DNA from: Blattamonas nauphoetae
Taxonomy: Eukaryota > Preaxostyla > Oxymonadida
Assembly: GCA_033064195.1 (NCBI GenBank)
Contig: JARBJD010000335.1
Location: 1-64,000 of the forward strand
DNA length: 64,000 nucleotides
Direction of reading: 5' to 3'
Under the pieces are notes generated by a model, which made no database searches, was not told where the DNA came from, and saw nothing but the letters and a program-made list of their open reading frames with translations. This document shows positions 41,347 through 53,835 of the stretch, piece after piece. How positions within the stretch are numbered: position 1 is the first letter of the stretch; each line of letters begins with the position of its first letter. Both the position numbers and the translations under genes were made by a program.

Positions 41347-44300
41347 GGCTAATAGGCTTGTCTGACCGGCCAAAAGTGTCGGTCAGTGTCAGTTCAAAAA
41401 ACTTCAAAGGGTCAGATCTCGATATATCTTTTAATTGTGAGCTATTTCCCTAAAAGTCGAAACTCGGCAAAACTACATGTCCAGAGAATCTTCCTGAAAC
41501 CGTTTGATAGCCTCATTTCTTTTGTTTGTGCAATGCACATCTTGATCACCATCTTTATGAATATTTAGAGCTCAATAGTCTCACTATATTCTTCTCTACC
41601 TTATTCATGCATTTGAGACGCTTATTTCTCTCTTTTTCTGCCACCTTCTCATTGTTCTTTAGAATACACGCAGATCCAACCTCTCCCTCGTCTTCCTCAA
41701 AGCTGTCTCGTCTGATAGCGTTTTTGCAAGCCCAACTATCAGAGACGGAAGATACGGACTTGATAATCACCAACTGCAGCTATTCCAGCTGTTGGGAAGG
41801 TTCAGATCGAAAGCAAATCACAAGGCTCAACTTTGTTCGTTTCGAACGAGCGAATCTGCTTATTTGTCACTATTATCTGTGAAGACTTTGGTATCATGCA
41901 TCATTCTTTATTCATCACATCACTTTTCTTTCTTATTGTTGCTCAGAAACGAAGATATCATCGATCCACTGTCAGTCGCACCCGATTGGAGAATACAAGA
42001 TACCAAATGTACAATCTCCTCCCCCGACTCATTAAGAAAGTGAAAAAACTCGGTTCTATCTTTCTTTTTAGGAATTCCAGTTTCACTGATGTCAAACTGA
42101 ACTGCGTCCAAAAATATCACATTTTCTCAGTCGTAGACGTGAAAGAAGCAATAGAGGAAAAACCTGCAGCAGAAGAAGAGTCACGACAGATGAAACAAGC
42201 AGTTGTTCAATCTGTCTCGATGTCTGTCGCACTCTCAATCACATCCTGCGACACTCTGGCCCTCTCTGGTCTTCTCTTCGAAAACTGTGCTGGGCAGTCG
42301 GCCTCGTCGCTCTTCATCGATTCATCGTCGAGTGTCTCCCTCACCACTCCCATCGCGTCGTCGTTCAGCGTCTGTTCATCACCGCGTTCTTCAGTCAATG
42401 GAGACATATCAACTGTCTTTCTCCCTCACGCAGCGTCCATCACAATCGACACAGAAGATGGAACAGACGAGCAGTTCTGCTGGTCAACAAGTGTCGGGTG
42501 TCAATCACTCTCTCCATCACCAGCAAGAAGACCATCACTGTCACTGGGTTGGGATCAGCACGTTCGCTGATGGTCATGCAATCGACCGCTCAGAGCTTTG
42601 CTCATCTTACTGATGGCTCTCTCTCGCTCACCTCACTCGGCTTCACAGAAACAGCTTCACAGATTGGAGTATCTCGGCAGAAGTCGTTCTTCGATGTGAA
42701 AGGTGGATCTCTTCGTCCCGAATGCGTCGAATTCGTCCCTCCTTCATTCTCTGGAACCAGCAGCTTCGTCAAGATGAGTGGAGCGTGGATACTGTCGCTG
42801 AAGAGTGTTTTCATCTCTCGCGAATCGTTCTCGTCTGGGGATGTTGTGATGAAGAGTGTGTCGATCAGCACAGCTGGGATGACTGGAAGTCATGAAGTGT
42901 TTCTGGAGGGACAAGTTGTGGGAGCTGTCATTTCTGATGATTGGACGAGTCTGATTGGGACGAACACCACGATGACTAAAGCTCAGTTGGAGCAAGTTTT
43001 TTTTGGTCAGATTCGATAAACACGACGAACATCGGACCGCTTGGGTATCATTTGTATCCACACACGAATGGAGCTGTGTTTATGTCGGAAGGGTTCTGGG
43101 ATCATGGAAAGTGTGGTCAGGAGCGTCTTCCTTGCTCGTCACTCGATTTCGCCTTCTCGCTGCTCACTCACACGAAGACCGAAATCAGCCTGGGCTCAAA
43201 CATCACTCTCTCAACTCTTCTCGAATGCCCTGAGACAGGTGCGTCGATCTCTTCGTCTTCTGAGGCATCACTGCTTTTTGAATCTGATGGACAGATAATT
43301 GTGGAAGTTGGCTCACTCACTTTGTCGTCGATTGACATCACACTTCCCTCATCGCTCTCACAGTCTCTGCTCGTTGTGAAAGGAAGCACACTGACCCTCT
43401 CCAGCACAGTGACAATCACGACCCCTCCCTCAGCCGCTCACACGGCGTCGCTGTTCAAGATTGAAGGAGGGAGACTCGCACTATCAGGAACCGTGTTCGA
43501 TTTCGCTGTTCGCTTCTCGTCGTCGTCATCTCTTCTCACTCAAACGGGAGGGAACATTGAATTGAGCACTATTGCGTTGTCGTCGCTCACATTGACCTCG
43601 GCAAGTATGATCACAATGGAAGGAGCATCGACAATGTATGTGTCTACTGGCTGTGAATTCAAAACGATCTCTGGCAGACAGAAAGTGGAGGAGGGGCGTT
43701 CCTGAGCACAAATGGAAACAACAACCAGATTGTGTCAATTACAAACTGCTCGTTCGAGTCGGTGTCGTCGGAGGGAGATGGAGGAGTGATTCTGGCTCAG
43801 CTGGGAGCAGGATCGAAACTGACGGTTTCAGACACGACATTCAAATTGTATTCGTCGTCTGGGAAGGGAGGAGCTTTGTCGATTGTGCTCTCATCGACAG
43901 GTTCATTCGCTGTTGAAGCAGGGACGTCATTCGAATCATGCTCAGCGATTATGAGTGGATCTGCAGTGTTTGTGGAAGCACAGTCACTGGCCTCAGCCAT
44001 CACCAAAACAAGCATGACATTCCTCTCGCCTTTCCCACTCACTCCAACGGCAGCGCCGGTGGACATGCATCGAGGATGGAACACAGTGAACTCGTCAGAC
44101 GATATTCCTCTTGTGCTGTTCCTGGCTGATGTGAGATCGACAGGATTCGCAAGTTCGAGTGGGTCCGATGGGGAGCTATGTGGCTTCTCTGTGAATCCTT
44201 GCTCGTCAATCGATCTTGTTCAGACCCGACTAGCAGCGAATGACTCGAAAACGGAAGGAAAGCTGAATCCGATCACGCTCGAACTCCAAACTGCTCTTGA

Positions 44301-45126
44301 CCAATCGACGCCGTTTTCGTGTGGTGGACACAAAGCGATGATCACTGGAAACACAATCACACTCTCGAAGACGGGTCAGTTCACAACATCCTCAGCCGAA
44401 TCTGTCCTGACTCTCTCCTCGCTAACCATCCTCTTCGCCTCTTCGCAGACCAAACCAGCCATTTCAGTGTCGTTGGGGAAGATTGTGGTTTCTGGTTGAA
44501 CAATCAGGAATGGAGATGCAGACATTCCTGCCGTGTTTGGATCGGTTTCGGGAGGGCTGTTGGAACTGAGTGGGACGAACACGATGAAATTGGTGTCCCC
44601 TTCCTCCTCGCTCTTCGATGTGACATCTGGGACTCTGAAGATAGAATCAGGAACGGCACTGACTCACTCAACCACACAACGGACATCATCTCTGTTCGTT
44701 CGGAATGGAGGATCGACTCTCTCCTCGACAGCCTGAAGTGGATTGTTCAGATCTCGTCCACTCAACTCAAAGCAAGACAAATATAAGCGAGGAACTGATC
44801 CAATATGGCAGCTATCACTTTTTTATTGAGAGAGGATGTTAAGCTCGATCTTGTGCCCGTAACTGTTTTTTCTGAACATTTGAGGAATTACTCTCCGAAA
44901 ATAAGAGTGATAGAGCTGAAGTGCAATGATAATAAATCAATTGTGGCATATCCGAAGGAAATTCAAGGATTCTTTGGTTAATGATTCGAATTTCGGTTGT
45001 TTTGGAAACCACTTCGGAGAAACGATATCTCTCGACTATGGGTTCAGAAATTTCTCCGGTCAGTGACCGTCAGTACTTTTCGGTGAAAACTGACCGGTCA
45101 GTGCCGGTCAGCCATGCCTATCGGCT
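41347..45126. mobile_element. Possible 3.8-kb inverted-repeat-bounded segment
   Basis: The left end (41347-41370) and the right end (45103-45126, reverse complement) agree at 19 of 24 positions, with shared TCTGACCGGC-type core and ATAGGC. Similarity continues patchily inward for about 100 bp (GGTCAG repeats, ATATC blocks). No target duplication could be fixed and no transposase is seen. The cargo is the decayed surface-protein gene below. Moderate confidence that this is one old element. Confidence 0.5.
41650..44736 (+). pseudogene. Decayed beta-helix surface protein gene
   Basis: Successive plus-strand pieces in changing frames keep the typical order: DLIITNCSYSSC, then SVALSITSCDTLALSGLLFE, GTDEQFCWSTSVGC, HGKCGQERLPCSSLDFAFS, long Ser/Thr beta-helix stretches, SITNCSFESVSSEGDGGVIL, and CGFSVNPCSSID. 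The CxxxxxPC motif plus the GYxxxPL-like linkers match the modules of the protein at 20866-24339. Several frame changes and stops; the signal peptide, transmembrane segment and tail are not found. Confidence 0.8.
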
Positions 45127-45890
45127 AATTGATATAATTGTCACCTGGTGGTCCAACAATTCAGAGTTCCGACTGATCGAACTGTCATTCTTTTTTGACC
45201 ATACTTTTTTCAATGGTATTCTTCTCCTTGTCGCTAATCCCATTTTTCGGTACCAACTATATTATATTGCTGTTTTCACGCTCATTCTCCTGTCTCTCAT
45301 AGTAGCGTCAATAATCCACGAAAATCAATAATTCACGATCTTCAAACCAGACAATACTACCGATGGTGTGATGTTTTTCCTTAAGTGGTTAAGCTATTTG
45401 ACACTTTTCAACTGGGATGAGAACTGAAGAAAGTGTGGGCTGAAATACCTGATCAACATTGCTAAGTCAAATAAGCGGATAATGGTGGAAAAACAAGTGA
45501 AAATGGAAAGCGAAGGATGAATTGAACTAGAATTGATCACTAAGAGTTATTTGTTCAGAGATCCCCCAAAATGCTACCAATTTATGGGAATGATCAGCAT
45601 TGAACAGAATCGATACTCACCATTAATGAGATTGAATTGATTCTTTTGACTCGTTATTCGAAGATATACTATTGTTATCACTCTTCACACTAATTGACCG
45701 CACATTCAATAGCTGCCATGATTACAAAACTCTTGATCAGTTCACTCATGTTCATCTTCGGATAGTGCTTACAAGCAACAACGATCTGACAGATGGTGTC
45801 CTTATGACAATCCCTATATGCCTTTTCTATTTGAAAACCGGGTTGGTCTTGATTGAAAACAACTTTCACAAAGCGATCGTTCGTTGTGTC
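45127..45890. other. Intergenic, AT-rich
   Basis: No gene; short frames only, on both strands. Confidence 0.45.
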
Positions 45891-45899
45891 TTCGAATCT

Positions 45900-48800
45900 G
45901 TCCAACTAATTCTCCACAACACCTCTCACCAAAATGGAAAAAGTTGTCTCCATGTCATGGTGCTGTAACACGCTCCAATCATGATCACCAAGCCATCTTT
46001 CAACGAGGATCATTCGGAAGCCATGGGAGGTGTTCTGTACACCAAATTGGATTCAAGCACTCGCAACAGCTCTGACATAATTTGCACTGCTGTGATCTCA
46101 ACAGCGGAGACAGGAAGTCAAAGCAAGTTGACGAATCAGCAGCGATCCGAATCTGTCACGCTGATACCGTGATGTTCTTCTTGCGTTCGATTGTTGACCA
46201 GCTTGTTGTACTGTCGAATGGAAACTCTTCTGTTGAAATCATCGGCACGATTCTGTCGCGAGAAACAGACGAGCGTGAAGATATGGTTATTGAAGAGCGA
46301 ATGAGGGCAGACGGAAGAGTCAATCTTGACAAACCTATTCAGACCCCGTCACCCATCTTTTTATGCTCCTCTGCAATGTTTGAAGCGAGTGGAGTCTCAT
46401 TCAGTGATTTATGCCGCCGTCGAACAACGTCACTATTTCTGCAACATTTTGTGTCGATCGCGCCTTTTTCCGTGACATGACGTCATCTGACAAGCCATCT
46501 TCACACTCTAAGCTGGTTGAAGTTTGGGAGTAACGTGGTGGAGGTGATGAACAACGAGGGCATCGTGTTTGTTGTACTGGACATTTTTGGGCTGTTCGAT
46601 GAGAGCTTGGGATTCCGCTGCTTCCGAATGAACAAGACACCTCCACCACACTCTCTCTGCAGCTCTCCCTCGCCCAACCCTCTCTCCATCCCTTTGCAAC
46701 AGAGCCAGCTGTTTCACCATGGTGCCATGGAATTGCCTCCAGCTGAGGCTGGCCCGACCATCACTACTGGCACAGCAGACTTCTTTACGCTTCTGTTCCA
46801 CCCGTCGAGCTGCAGAACCCAAGCCCAGTCTGTGCTATCTCGCCTCTGCTAGCACTGGCAGTGACTTTGTGGTCACAGCTGAATGGGCCTTCGTGGACGG
46901 CTGCCTTGCACGTGGGACAATGACGGAGCTATCGAGTACGAGGAAGAGACAAGCGAATGACGGACGAGTTCTCATGGAAGCCTCAGACTGAGTGAACAAG
47001 CGATGCCAAATATAACTACATTCAAGCGGAGGAAAACTCCAAGCGAGGGAGGAGTGTAAGCACAACATTCAGCAAGTTCGTCCTCGCCCGCTCGCCTCTC
47101 CTGCCGGACCATCACACTCTGTCCTTGTCGGCTCGATATCGTTCTCGGATTGTTCAGCTGTCAATTGTGGAGTGATCTTTGCAGAAATGGATGACGCATG
47201 AACCCTCCTCTTCGTTGTCTGACTCGATCCACTCAGGAGTTTCTCGTCTGCTGCTCCACATTCTCGTACTCTTGCCTCTCAAATCGCTCACAAATTGGAT
47301 GACACTGAGACTACGTGTTTGAAGGCGTACTACATCACCAGAACAAGATACACTGCTGAGACTTGACATCGATCGTGAGAAACGAATTGGGTTTCGTCTT
47401 CAGTTCATCAAGCGAATTGAAGAAGAGGCGATGAAGGTGAACGTTGACCTATTTGCTCCCAAACGAACAGTTTGAGCCACCTCGACATTGCACGCCGAAA
47501 GAGAAACGGCAAATTGAACTTCGTCTGAAGGAGCGGCGTGAAATTATGGCAGACTAAGTGATCAACAACTGGGCGGATTCAAGGAGATCCCGTCTTCTGA
47601 AATCGAACAAAGAACTGTCCAACGAGCTGAATGTGTCGAAAGACTGGAACAAGATCCGCCCACTCCGACCTCGCTTTCACCGCCTTTCAACCCACACGCC
47701 GCCCGTCGTCCCACCACTCGTCCTCCCTCAGCCGCTCTCAGCAGCTGTCATTCTTGCTCGAAGCGAGGAAACACGCCTGATCTCGGATTAAACTCCCACT
47801 GAGATGGACAATCAAGCTGCACAACCAAAATCGGGAGACGATAAGGAAGAAGAAAGTGCGAGCGAAGCACAGTTTCGGTCACAGTCACTGACTAGTCTGC
47901 GGAACAGGCCAGCTCGGGTTGGAGGAGGTCCAAACTTGCCTACTGGTTTCTTTGCTGGTTGTTCGCACTAGACAGGCACGTTGCCAACAAAAGTGAAGTG
48001 GATGTTTACGTTATCCGGGTCAATAGGCATCCCTGAATCGACGACACCCTTTCTCAACTGAGGGTTCTGGCACATCGGATGAGTCGGAGACAGATCATAC
48101 CACGATACGCCAATCTGGACAAGATGAACCACATCAGACTACGCATCCAGCTCAGATGAACAGACTAAATCTGAAGATCGACGAGAAAGATGATGACGAC
48201 TCATCGTCATCGACAATCATCCCCAACCACATAAAACTCGCCAGAACATCAAAACAACCACGACGAGCTTGGACATGGCCGACTCGTCGAACCCGCTGCT
48301 TGGTGAAGGAACAAGGAATCGAGCTGTGTGCTGCAGTCGCTGATATCGAGTGTTGTGTTTCCGTCGAAGGATGGTGGGCGCAGTGTGCACGAATCTGACT
48401 GTCCATCTGCGCACAATGAGCTGGTTGAAGTTTGGGAGCACCGTTGCGGAGTGAATGATTGGGAGAGATCGAGAAGACGAGTCATATCTGGGAGACATCA
48501 CCTCTGTAACCGTCAGAGATGGTCGCGGTTGGGCAGACTGGGCTTTCAAGGACAGGTGCCTAGGACATGGGACAGCGACTGAGTGAACTTTCAAATCTTG
48601 TGGAGACAGACCTGAACGAGTAAGCCGATTTTAACAACCGCTCTGTGAGTCTGCTACTCAACCTCGCACAATACGAAGCGATGACAGTCGAGATTGTGGA
48701 TGTAACCAGTTTGAAGTCGCCTTGTCGCATCTGGCTGGTGTTGTTTTTCACACACTCTCGATCACCGATTCAATGTCTCTGAGCGATACGCTCTCGTTCT

Positions 48801-49320
48801 CGACGAACGACATCGCATTGTCAAGGAACTCGCCGACAACGACTATCTCAGTCTCGTCAACCGCAACAATCTCTATATCTGGGTACACTCTGACACTCTA
48901 GTCACTTCTCTTTGATGGAGGCTCTCAAGATCGATCGACTGAAGATACAGACGCGAAAGAGATTGTAATGTTTCTGGCTGAGCTTTTGGAGGGAATACTG
49001 AAAGCACACTGGCCAACAGCGGATCCGCTCAGGGGTCTCTCGTCTGCTGTGTCTCAGCGAAGGGAGCCCCGCTGTTCGTGGATGTGTCTGACTCGACAGC
49101 AGCTGACCAAGTGACATCGATGACGTCCGCCTTCGAAACTAGAATTGCCTCGTCGAACACCGAAGTATCACTGCTTCTGATTTGGAATGCGCACACGAGT
49201 GGGGATGTGAATGTTGTGACATCTGGTCATTCGTTTGCCAACTGTGGGCTCGTCCAGCTTCCTTGCTCGTCGCTGGCACAGGGACATTTGAGGGTGAAAC
49301 TGAGTGGGACACAATTGTGA
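45900..49320 (+). pseudogene. Second, heavily decayed surface-protein locus
   Basis: The last 300 bp are readable: STLANSGSAQGSLVCCVSAK, SSNTEVSLLLIWNAHTSGDV and HSFANCGLVQLPCSSLAQ, again the CxxxxxPC motif. Upstream the DNA retains internal repeats of one module: GGTTGAAGTTTGGGAG at about 46510 and 48423, and GATCC(A/G)CTCAGG followed by TCTCGTCTGCTG at about 47227 and 49021. Reading frames are broken throughout. It is older than the copy at 41.6-44.7 kb. Confidence 0.55.
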
Positions 49321-49734
49321 TTGCGGACATCGGAGTCGGGTAGTTCTCCTTTCTGTGTCAGCAGGCCTTCTCACTATCTTGTCTTGTGCATTTGTAGAAG
49401 CATCAGACATCAACGAAGACTCCGGTTGTCGCACCTCCTTTTCAAAGCACTCACAAATGGGATGACACAGGAACTAGCATGTTTGATGGACTGCTGCATC
49501 GTTCTGAACACACAAGTACTGTCGCTCCAATAAACAGAAATCACGAACACTGAATCTGTTCAGAAGATGAAGGTGAACGAGGAGTTTGGGGAAGGGATAC
49601 ATGCAGAACACTCTGACCTTGTTCAACCAAGTCTTCTCATCGTCGTCCAAAACCCATGATGACCAATCGCCCAATGCGCTCTCCCATCCCCGCCATCTTC
49701 ATCACCTACAACACAACGAAGATCTTCTACAGAA

Positions 49735-50545
49735 ATGAGCGATCTTGCGTCGCCAGAGACCATCCACCCAACACTCTCTATCATCATCGCCGATCAGATC
49801 AGATTTTCCCCACGCCGACGCAGGTACGTACGGTGATTTTGTTTTGTTTGAATGCGGATTTGATGGAACAAGTGACGAACGGACAGATCTAAAAGCCAAT
49901 CATCATGATCGACCAGAGCAACGCTTTGTTCATTTCATTCCATTCTTCTCCTCTCTCTCCCATGTTCTCTCTTCCAACTCTTCATCCTTTCTATCATTCT
50001 CTCGTCTCTTCTATTTCAGATATTTTAGACGAATCTGTTCGGCGACGACCTTCCTTGAGCTGAATGCCAATCCCCTCCCACTAACACCAGAAGGACATGA
50101 TTAAAGTGGAAAGTATAGAGAAAGAAGAAGACTAGGCAGCCAAGAAGACACTGCAAAACGAAGAGAAGAAGAAGGAAGAGCAAAACAAGAAGAGCCAATA
50201 AGGAAGAGAGAGGAAGGAAGAGCGAAGAAAGCAAAGCGAAGAAGGAAGAGCAAACAAAGAAGAGCGAAGAAGGAAGAGAGAGGAAGAAAGAGCCAAGAAG
50301 GACGAGCAAAGAAGGAAGAGAGAGGAAGGAAGAGCGAACAAAGAAGAGCGAAGAAGGAAGAGAGAGGAAGAAAGAGCCAAGAAGGACGAGCAAAGAAGGA
50401 AGAGAGAGGAAGGAAGAGCGAACAAAGAAGAGCGAAGAAGGACGAGCGAGTGAAGGAAGCTCTACATATGGAGATTGAGACGGAAAGACAGCAGGGAAGT
50501 GAGTCGATCAATCCCAATTTGTCACTACTTCCACCCATTCTCTAA
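49735..50545 (+). pseudogene. Small spliced ORF followed by a Lys/Arg/Glu repeat frame
   Basis: Exon 1 (49735-49823) reads MSDLASPETIHPTLSIIIAD. A GTACGT...TTTCAG intron (49824-50019) follows, and exon 2 ends LPLTPEGHD at a TAA (50102-50104). Directly after that TAA the same frame is open to 50545 and encodes a charged repeat (RAKKEERGRKSEQR / RAKKEERGRKSQEG) ending HMEIETERQQGSES... and a TAA. Either this is one gene with an internal stop, or two unrelated frames. No known family. Confidence 0.35.
50237..50440 (+). repeat. 84-bp tandem repeat (two 42-bp half units)
   Basis: Purine-only repeats AAGAAGGAAGAGAGAGGAAG alternating with two different linkers. The period is a multiple of three in coding frame, so the frame at 50105-50545 stays open. 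Confidence 0.85.
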
Positions 50546-51193
50546 ACATCTCAACTCTTCATTCAATTCAAGTTTAATGTTATTTTCATCATAATCCACT
50601 TGCTTAATTGATGTGTAAAGGAGAAATGGACTTAATTCGTCTTGATCAACCCATTGCACGTAAAATGGCACCTTCTCCTCAGATCTTTGACCTCTATATC
50701 TCGAAATCGTCCAGCCCTGTCCTTAGAATGTCCTCACCAGTCATTTCCTCAAAGATCGTGAATTATTGACATGGCGTGGATTATTGACACTACTATCAAC
50801 TACAGTCGAGAAAGCAAAACTGCAAGGTTGTAATATGAGAGAAAAGAAAGTCACACCGAGTTTATTCTGTTCACTGAAGAGTTCTGTGGCGTGATTTTCG
50901 ACGCCAACAGCTGAAGAAGTCTCGAGAGTGTGTGTGGGCAGGATTTGTCCAAATGGGGGACAGATCTGAACTCGTTCACGACAACTCGTATTCATCTCCC
51001 AATTAAAGATTCAGGAACTTTTGTGATGATAAAACACCGAAATTTAGTATTGTTGTTGAGATTGACAAATATCCAGAGAAAAGCGAGAAAAGTGAAATGC
51101 GAGTGTTGAGATCTAGTATTGTAGTGCATAAAATTTGATGGTTCTACGCTTGAAAGTTTGATGCTTGCCGTTTGGTTCATTTCTGAAATTTAG
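50546..51193. other. Intergenic, AT-rich
   Basis: No gene. It should hold the left end of the Tc1-like element, but its inverted repeat was not found. Confidence 0.45.
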
Positions 51194-52210
51194 ACGAGGA
51201 AAAGAAGGCGACATATTGGGCCAGAGAAAAAGAAGGAAGTCCTGATCCTGTGGAAGCACGGGTATTCTCCAACGAGAATTGCAAAAAAGCTCCATCTTGC
51301 CGAAGGAACTGTGCACTCAATGATTTCTCGATTGAGGCACAAACGAACATCTACAACACCACCGGGAAGGAAGAGGAAGACGACTGACGGGCAAGATGCA
51401 GCAATTGTTCAGCTCATCGAATCAAATAGATTTGCTACAAGATGTGAAATAAAAACTAAAATTAAAAGCAAACTGAAAATTTCGATGTCCGAGCCAACGA
51501 TCGCCAAGCGAGCACGGGAAGTCGGCATTCAACAACGCGTGGCTAGCAGAAAACCACTACTGAGGGAAATAAATCTCACAAAGCGCCTGAGATTTGCGAC
51601 TGCTCACGTATCCTGGACTTTCAACCAGTGGAAAGGGGTCCTTTGGTCAGACGAGTGTACCATTCACTTATCAGAACCCCGAGGAAAAGTCTACGTCTGG
51701 AGGCGGGAGGACGAAAAATATCATCGAAACTGCGTCTTACATACAGTTAAGCATAGTGCTAAAGTTAATGTCTGGGGATCGATCGGATATAGGGGGATGG
51801 GAAGCATCGTGTTCATCACCGGGAACTTGACGAAGGAGCAGTACCTTCAAATCTTGAAATTGAATTTGCTAGCAAATCTAGAACAATGTTGTTACAAACC
51901 TTCGTCATTCATGCACGACAATAGCCCAATTCACACGGCACAGTTGATCACCGAGTGGCTCGAAATGAATGATGTTGTGACGTTGGACTGGCCACCCCAA
52001 AGCCCCGACTTAAACCCCATCGAGAACATTTGGAGGATATTGAAACAAAAGTTGAACAAGGAAACAATTCATACCGTTGATGACCTGAAGGATCACATTC
52101 GAAGAATCTGGAGGTACCACTTGCTGGACGGCGTTCGAAATTCGATAGCAAGTTTACCCGAGAGAATGTCGCATGTGGTAAAAAACAGTGGCAGCTGGAC
52201 GCGATGGTAG
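51194..52210 (+). mobile_element. Tc1-like transposase ORF (DD34E), apparently open throughout
   Basis: The frame is open from 51194 (TRKRRRHIGPEKKKEVLILW) through an HTH (PTRIAKKLHLAEGTVHSMIS), with the in-frame ATG only at 51320. It may start on an upstream exon, since TTCTGAAATTTAG precedes it. The DDE triad is LWSDECTIHL, FMHDNSPIHT and PPQSPDLNPIENIW, with 34 residues between the second Asp and the Glu. It ends GSWTRW at 52210. It is the same family as the relic at 30.4-31.4 kb (shared GKVYVWRR and NCVLHTVKHS-type blocks). The catalytic part looks whole. Confidence 0.85.
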
Positions 52211-52265
52211 CATGATGAAAGGATGATCATCCCATGTTGATTAATTTTCTTGACACGTCACCATA

Positions 52266-53496
52266 CAGGGTGATCAGTGAAAACTTGGTATGGGTTTATC
52301 TCGGTCAACTTAACGAATTGTTTGACGTGGTTTGAGCTAGTCTCCTATTTCACTGAAAGCTACCAAAAATGTCCAAATTGTGGGTTTGACCCAGTTGAAG
52401 GATCGTCTCCATATTTTGATGTCCAACAAACAAGCAAGATTTCGAGATCGTGTTCTTATTGAACATTGTAAACGTCAAGAAATGACGTACACTCAAACTC
52501 ATCGTCACTTAAGTTTCTACTGGCCAGAAGACGCCCCATGTCTCGAAACCTGCCGAACTGTTTTCAAAGAACTCGATGCCGGAACCTTCACGTACACAGG
52601 GAAGAAACCAAATCACCATCGCGAAAACCAGCGTCTCATTGAAGCGCTTCAACGCATTCTGGACGAAAATACCCATTATTCCCTTCGACATATGTCGAAG
52701 ATCACAGGAGCTCATGTTTCAACAATTAAAGGATGCTTATTCTGTCATTTCCACCTCGTAAAACGTAGTCTGCGGTGGGTCCCTCACACTCTGAATGACC
52801 AACAGAAGCAAGCAAGGGTTCAAGAGGCCACCAGACTGATTGCAACTCTCGACTTTCATTCCAATTTTAACTATCAAATGCTCTTCACTGGCGATGAGTC
52901 ATGGATTAAATATGACTCTCCTTACGATTTTGAGTGGATGAGAAAAGAAGATGAGAGACCAACGCGTGAAAGGCAAAATATCGGAGCGAAGAAAGTTATG
53001 TTGACCCTTTTCTTTTCTCCCAAGTTGTTTTTCACCCGTCTCCTTCCAGCTAATCAAACAATCAATGCGGACTATTTCCAAAATCAAATATTATCGCCGT
53101 TACGAAATCAATTTGATGCCGAAATGGGAGAATTCTATCACAACATGCCGATCGCTCTGCACATGGACAACGCACCGTCCCACAATGCTGTTTCAACACA
53201 GCATCACCTCACACGACTCAACATGACACGAATTCAACATCCAGCGTATTCCCCAGACATCTCTCCTTGTGATTTTTGGATTTTCGGTTCACTGAAGGCA
53301 AGTTTAAAAGGAAATCACTGTCAGACCGCAGAAGAGCTCCAGATTTTAATCAACAACTTCCTTCTCACTCAAACAGAAGAAATGCGTCTCCGCGTGTTCC
53401 GCAATTGGAGAGCAAGATGTGAAGAGGTGGTTCTCCGCCAAGGAGACTACTTATAACGTTTTTCTTTGATTCAACTCATTTTTTCAGGATACTCTG
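52266..53496 (+). mobile_element. Mariner element, 1231 bp, flanked by TA
   Basis: TA dinucleotides flank both ends (52264-52265, 53497-53498). Imperfect inverted ends: CAGGGTGATCAGTGAAAA on the left and CAGAGTATCCTGAAAAAA (reverse complement) on the right. Length and gene content are typical of mariner. It lies 55 bp after the stop of the Tc1-like ORF, so it may have landed in the end of that element. Confidence 0.9.
52419..53456 (+). CDS. Mariner transposase (345 aa, DD34D)
   Basis: The start is the ATG at 52419 (MSNKQARFRDRVLIEHCKRQ), which gives 345 residues, the length of the Mos1-type enzyme. N-terminal paired HTH regions (VLIEHCKRQEMTYTQTHRHL; SLRHMSKITGAHVSTIKGCL) precede the catalytic core: FTGDESWI (first Asp), LHMDNAPSHN (second Asp) and YSPDISPCDFWIFG (third Asp). 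There are 34 residues between the last two, so DD34D. The frame has no stop or shift, all catalytic residues are present, and it ends at 53456, 40 bp before the element end. It cuts and pastes the element at TA sites in the nucleus. Looks recently active. Confidence 0.92.
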   Translation: MSNKQARFRDRVLIEHCKRQEMTYTQTHRHLSFYWPEDAPCLETCRTVFKELDAGTFTYTGKKPNHHRENQRLIEALQRILDENTHYSLRHMSKITGAHVSTIKGCLFCHFHLVKRSLRWVPHTLNDQQKQARVQEATRLIATLDFHSNFNYQMLFTGDESWIKYDSPYDFEWMRKEDERPTRERQNIGAKKVMLTLFFSPKLFFTRLLPANQTINADYFQNQILSPLRNQFDAEMGEFYHNMPIALHMDNAPSHNAVSTQHHLTRLNMTRIQHPAYSPDISPCDFWIFGSLKASLKGNHCQTAEELQILINNFLLTQTEEMRLRVFRNWRARCEEVVLRQGDYL

Positions 53497-53835
53497 TATC
53501 TATTCTCATTCAATCACTTTTATCACCCAGGTTTGCTCATAATTTCATCGTTTTCCTGGAAGTCATGTTTTCAAGCTACTATTCGGAAATCAGATCGAAT
53601 TAGGATGGATTTGATTGGAGGAAGGACTGTTGAGTGCTACCATTGCTTTGTACCATGTATCGTTCACTCACTCAAACGATAATTCTCATTGAATCCATTC
53701 CACGCCTCTCCGACCTGCTCTATTTGTTGACGCCTGAAAAGTCATTGCGTATTACATCGTGCTGATCACTACTTACGAAAGAACCATTTCTGCACCCGTC
53801 TCATTGCAGGAGACCCACATCCAGTTCTCAGCCAC

